Assembly: GCA_025964405.1 (NCBI GenBank)
Contig: JAOPYW010000115.1
Location: 1 to 8,718, forward strand
Direction of reading: 5' to 3'
DNA from: Thermoleophilia bacterium
GTDB lineage: Bacteria > Actinomycetota > Thermoleophilia > Gaiellales > SKUG01
DNA length: 8,718 nucleotides
This document shows positions 7,026-8,718 of this stretch, in pieces (position 1 is the stretch's first letter; each line of letters opens with the position of its first letter). The notes under the pieces were generated by a model. That model was not told where the DNA came from. It did no database searches and saw nothing but the letters and a program-made list of their open reading frames with translations. A program made the translations under genes and the position numbers.

Positions 7026-7451
7026 ATGACTGAGACCACTGCCTCGGCCGCCGCGAGGGTCGGCCTCTTGCACCACGTCGAACTCAACGTCTCCGACCTG
7101 GAGCGATCGACGGCGTTCTGGGGCTGGCTGCTGGAATCGCTGGGGTACGAGCCCTACACGAAGTGGGCCACGGGCCAGGACTGGCGGCTGGGCGATACCT
7201 ACCTCGTGTTCGTCCAAGCGGATGAGCGCTTCCTCGCTGACGGGTACCACCGCGGTCGCGTCGGCATCAACCACCTGGCGTTCCACGGCCGGTCGCGCCA
7301 GCACGTCGACGAACTCGCCGTGGAGCTCCGTGCGCGGGGAGTCACGGTGCTCTACGAGGACCGCCACCCCTTCGCCGGCGGTCCTTCGTACTACGCAGTG
7401 TTCTTCGAGGATCCCGATCGGATCAAGGTCGAGCTGGTGGCACCCGCATGA
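7026..7451 (+). CDS. VOC superfamily (glyoxalase/bleomycin-resistance-like) protein
   Basis: This is a single-domain 141-residue protein with the paired beta-alpha-beta-beta-beta modules of the vicinal oxygen chelate fold. Module one opens with LLHHVELNVSDLERSTAFW (14-32) and closes with TYLVFVQ (58-64). Module two opens with INHLAFH (81-87) and closes with KVELVAP (134-140). The expected metal ligands are His17, His83 and Glu136, with Gln64 at the fourth position. VOC proteins include glyoxalases, dioxygenases, isomerases and antibiotic-binding or thiol-transfer resistance proteins; the substrate cannot be told. It closely resembles a group of small actinobacterial VOC proteins with WRLGDTY and HP(F/Y)AGGP motifs that I remember only as 'VOC family protein'. 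The ATG has no strong ribosome binding site. The gene sits alone between two exact 32-bp direct repeats, suggesting that it arrived as an insert behind the amidotransferase gene. Confidence 0.85.
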   Translation: MTETTASAAARVGLLHHVELNVSDLERSTAFWGWLLESLGYEPYTKWATGQDWRLGDTYLVFVQADERFLADGYHRGRVGINHLAFHGRSRQHVDELAVELRARGVTVLYEDRHPFAGGPSYYAVFFEDPDRIKVELVAPA

Positions 7452-7499
7452 GGGTCGACCTGGTCGCATCGCCGTCCTCTCGTTGCTGCAGCGGGGGCT

Positions 7500-7531
7500 G
7501 CGGCGGGCGGAAGACCTCGCTGCCTGACGGG
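7500..7531 (+). repeat. 32-bp direct repeat, copy 2 (detached copy of the amidotransferase 3' end)
   Basis: This is identical to 6961-6992, including the codons for RRAEDLAA and the TGA stop, but no recognisable amidotransferase sequence precedes it. It lies 48 bases after the VOC stop in otherwise non-coding DNA. Just before it, GCAGC (7488-7492) and GCTGC (7497-7501) can form a 5-bp hairpin whose right arm enters the repeat. The remainder of the 228-base gap 7452-7679 holds the promoter of the next gene and no other feature I recognise. Confidence 0.95.
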
Positions 7532-7591
7532 TGCGGAATTCGCACTCGCGCGCACGCAGGGATTTCGTGCTACGCGAGGCCGGTCGACCAT

Positions 7592-7618
7592 TTGAGCATC
7601 CGGAGACGCTCCTACACT
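7592..7618 (+). promoter_or_regulatory. Candidate sigma70-type promoter for the HD-domain gene
   Basis: TTGAGC (7592-7597) and TACACT (7613-7618) are separated by 15 bases (16 if the -35 is read as TTTGAG one base earlier), slightly short of the ideal. Transcription would begin about 7625, which coincides with an in-frame GTG at 7626. A leaderless transcript is therefore possible alongside initiation at the ATG at 7680. Confidence 0.5.
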
Positions 7619-7668
7619 GGAGTGCGTGGCGTTGCCGAAATCGCAGCTGCCGAGCTTGTCAGTCGACC

Positions 7669-7673
7669 GAGGA
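7669..7673 (+). promoter_or_regulatory. Ribosome binding site GAGGA supporting ATG7680
   Basis: GAGGA is 6 bases before ATG7680, ideal spacing. It favours this ATG over the GTG at 7626, whose immediate upstream sequence is a promoter -10 element rather than a ribosome binding site. Confidence 0.6.
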
Positions 7674-7679
7674 CCATCC

Positions 7680-8693
7680 ATGAAGACCACGCAGCAGATC
7701 CGAGAAGAGTACGACGCTGCGGGGGGCCGCGCGTTCTTCGCCGAGGGCCGCTTCGCGGTGGTCAACTGCACCTTCAAGGAATCGCGCACGGGCAGTCGGT
7801 TCGCCGTCGTCGAACTGCGCGACGGTGACGGTTCGTTCACGGCGCGCTGCTTCGACATCGCGATCCTCGACGGGCTGGAGCGGGCCGGCGCGATCGACGC
7901 TCGGCTCAAGGTGGAGGAGTACAACAACGCGATGAGCTGCGTGCTCAACGCCTTCACGGTGGCCGAGCTCGACGCCGACGACATCCTGCGGCTCGCCGGC
8001 CTCAATCCCGAGCTGCACCGTCAGCGCGTGGCGACGCTCGAAGGATGGCTGGAGGCGTGCGACGGCACGGTCTACGGCGACGTGCTGCGGGCCATCTTCC
8101 AGGAGGAGGGGGCGTGGGATGCGTTCACGCGAGCACCCGCCGCAGTGCGCCTGCACCACGCCGAGCCGGGCGGTCTCGTGCGGCACCTCGTGGAGGTCGG
8201 CAGCGCCGGGCTGGCGCTGCTCGACTCGACGGGCGAGGAGTACGACCGCCCCTATTTCCTGGCCGGCGTGTTCCTCCACGACATCGGCAAGCTCGACACC
8301 TACTCGCTGCCGCCGACGATCACCTACACGGCGCATGGGCAGCTCGGCGAACACCAGATCTGGTCGACCTTCCGCCTGGCCAAGGCCTGCGTGATCGCGG
8401 GCGCACCGCGCAGCACGGAGGCGAAGCTCGTGCACATCATCGAGCAGGCCCACGGTGCTTACAAGCACGCCGAGTGGCAAGATGCGCTCGGTCCGGAGGT
8501 GAAGGCGCTCGCGGCTGCCGACTTCTTCTCCTCGCGCCTCGGCACGACCGAGCGCGAGCGCAAGTCGCAGGATGCGCTCGATCGACTGATGGCGCAGGAA
8601 GCTGCCGACGGAGCAGCGCGCGGCTTCGACGGCTATGACGCCGACTCAGCTGATGCGCCCCAGGCGCTCGCGAGCAGTGGCGGGCTGTTCTAG
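7680..8693 (+). CDS. OB-fold plus HD-domain protein, YhaM-like 3'-5' exoribonuclease
   Basis: This is a 337-residue protein. Residues about 22-95 read as a nucleic-acid-binding OB fold (FAVVNCTFKESRTGSRFAVV, then LRDGDGSFTARCFD). Residues about 155-300 form an HD metal-dependent phosphohydrolase domain: His159/His160, GGLVRH at 164-169, the HD pair in FLHDIGK (His200, Asp201, Lys204), His225 in GEHQ, His258 in QAHG, and Asp281 in AADFFSSRL. The same order and similar length are found in Bacillus YhaM/CbfA-type exoribonucleases, which trim RNA and single-stranded DNA from the 3' end using divalent metal, so RNA turnover in the cytoplasm is the likely role. About 35 C-terminal residues form an acidic, probably disordered tail ending in SSGGLF. 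ATG7680 was chosen for its ribosome binding site; GTG7626 would add 18 residues. The gene has its own promoter and no evident link with the polysaccharide genes. Another HD-type nuclease or phosphatase function is the main alternative. Confidence 0.8.
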   Translation: MKTTQQIREEYDAAGGRAFFAEGRFAVVNCTFKESRTGSRFAVVELRDGDGSFTARCFDIAILDGLERAGAIDARLKVEEYNNAMSCVLNAFTVAELDADDILRLAGLNPELHRQRVATLEGWLEACDGTVYGDVLRAIFQEEGAWDAFTRAPAAVRLHHAEPGGLVRHLVEVGSAGLALLDSTGEEYDRPYFLAGVFLHDIGKLDTYSLPPTITYTAHGQLGEHQIWSTFRLAKACVIAGAPRSTEAKLVHIIEQAHGAYKHAEWQDALGPEVKALAAADFFSSRLGTTERERKSQDALDRLMAQEAADGAARGFDGYDADSADAPQALASSGGLF

Positions 8694-8718
8694 CTCGACC
8701 GACCTGCCAGTCCAGACG

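Noticed and set aside
4997..7087. A 696-codon open frame on the - strand opposite the amidotransferase gene
   Set aside because: It is a mirror of the amidotransferase coding sequence with the same biased composition and no domain signal.
7003..7418. AGGATCCCGAT occurring both before (7003-7013) and within the end of (7408-7418) the VOC gene
   Set aside because: Only 11 bases, and the second copy is ordinary coding sequence for E-D-P-D; chance is sufficient.
7452..7533. tmRNA-like reading of the second repeat (tag-like codons ending in LAA and a stop)
   Set aside because: No tmRNA end stems or T-arm are present around it; the codons are explained as a copy of the amidotransferase gene end.
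7520..7630. Possible antisense tRNA or tRNA remnant between the second repeat and the HD gene
   Set aside because: Short stems such as CTCC/GGAG around 7609-7622 look like a D-arm, but no T-arm consensus or 5-bp anticodon stem can be paired, and no acceptor stem fits.
7448..7828. Open frame on the + strand spanning the VOC/HD intergenic region
   Set aside because: It crosses the repeat, the promoter and the start of the HD gene in a different frame; the Cys/Arg-rich product has no recognisable domain.

Overview
The DNA is high in G+C (roughly two thirds by eye). It has dense codirectional genes on the + strand, overlapping stop/start junctions, and GTG/TTG starts. A secreted collagen-like protein carries the 'NGTI..DI..GAI' stalk motif that I associate with Actinobacteria such as Thermoleophilia and Acidimicrobiia. 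An actinobacterial chromosome is therefore the best guess; I cannot name a genus. All genes I can support lie on the + strand, and no tRNA, rRNA, CRISPR array, transposase or integrase is visible.

Region 1 (1-3917) is the end of a surface-polysaccharide operon. It holds the 3' part of a GT4 glycosyltransferase, a complete GT4 glycosyltransferase, a D-glucuronyl C5-epimerase-like protein and another GT4-like glycosyltransferase. The first three genes overlap by 1 and 4 bases, the fourth follows after 42 bases, and a hairpin lies just past its stop. A uronate C5-epimerase placed among glycosyltransferases suggests a uronic-acid-containing glycan, possibly heparosan/heparin-like or glucuronan-like.

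Region 2 (about 3918-5089) is a self-contained unit. It has a good sigma70-type promoter with 17-bp spacing, a strong ribosome binding site in front of a TTG start, a secreted collagen-like protein with a C-terminal beta-rich domain, and a strong 14-bp-arm hairpin terminator.

Region 3 (5171-6988) encodes an asparagine-synthetase-type amidotransferase. It has an intact glutaminase Cys2 and PPi loop, but Gln replaces the Glu expected in the synthetase active-site loop. Together with its position beside a uronate operon, this leaves open that it amidates a sugar or uronate rather than aspartate.

Region 4 (6961-7531) is the most unusual structure. The last 28 bases of the amidotransferase gene plus 4 following bases are repeated exactly (32/32) after a small VOC/glyoxalase-like gene, so that gene is bracketed by perfect direct repeats like a small inserted cassette.

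Region 5 (7592-8693) encodes an OB-fold plus HD-domain protein resembling the YhaM 3'-5' exoribonuclease. It has its own promoter and two competing start codons: a possibly leaderless GTG, and an ATG with a ribosome binding site.

The best candidates for new biology are the glycosyltransferase/C5-epimerase/amidotransferase combination as a GAG-like polymer pathway, and the direct-repeat-flanked VOC cassette. Both remain inferences from sequence alone.
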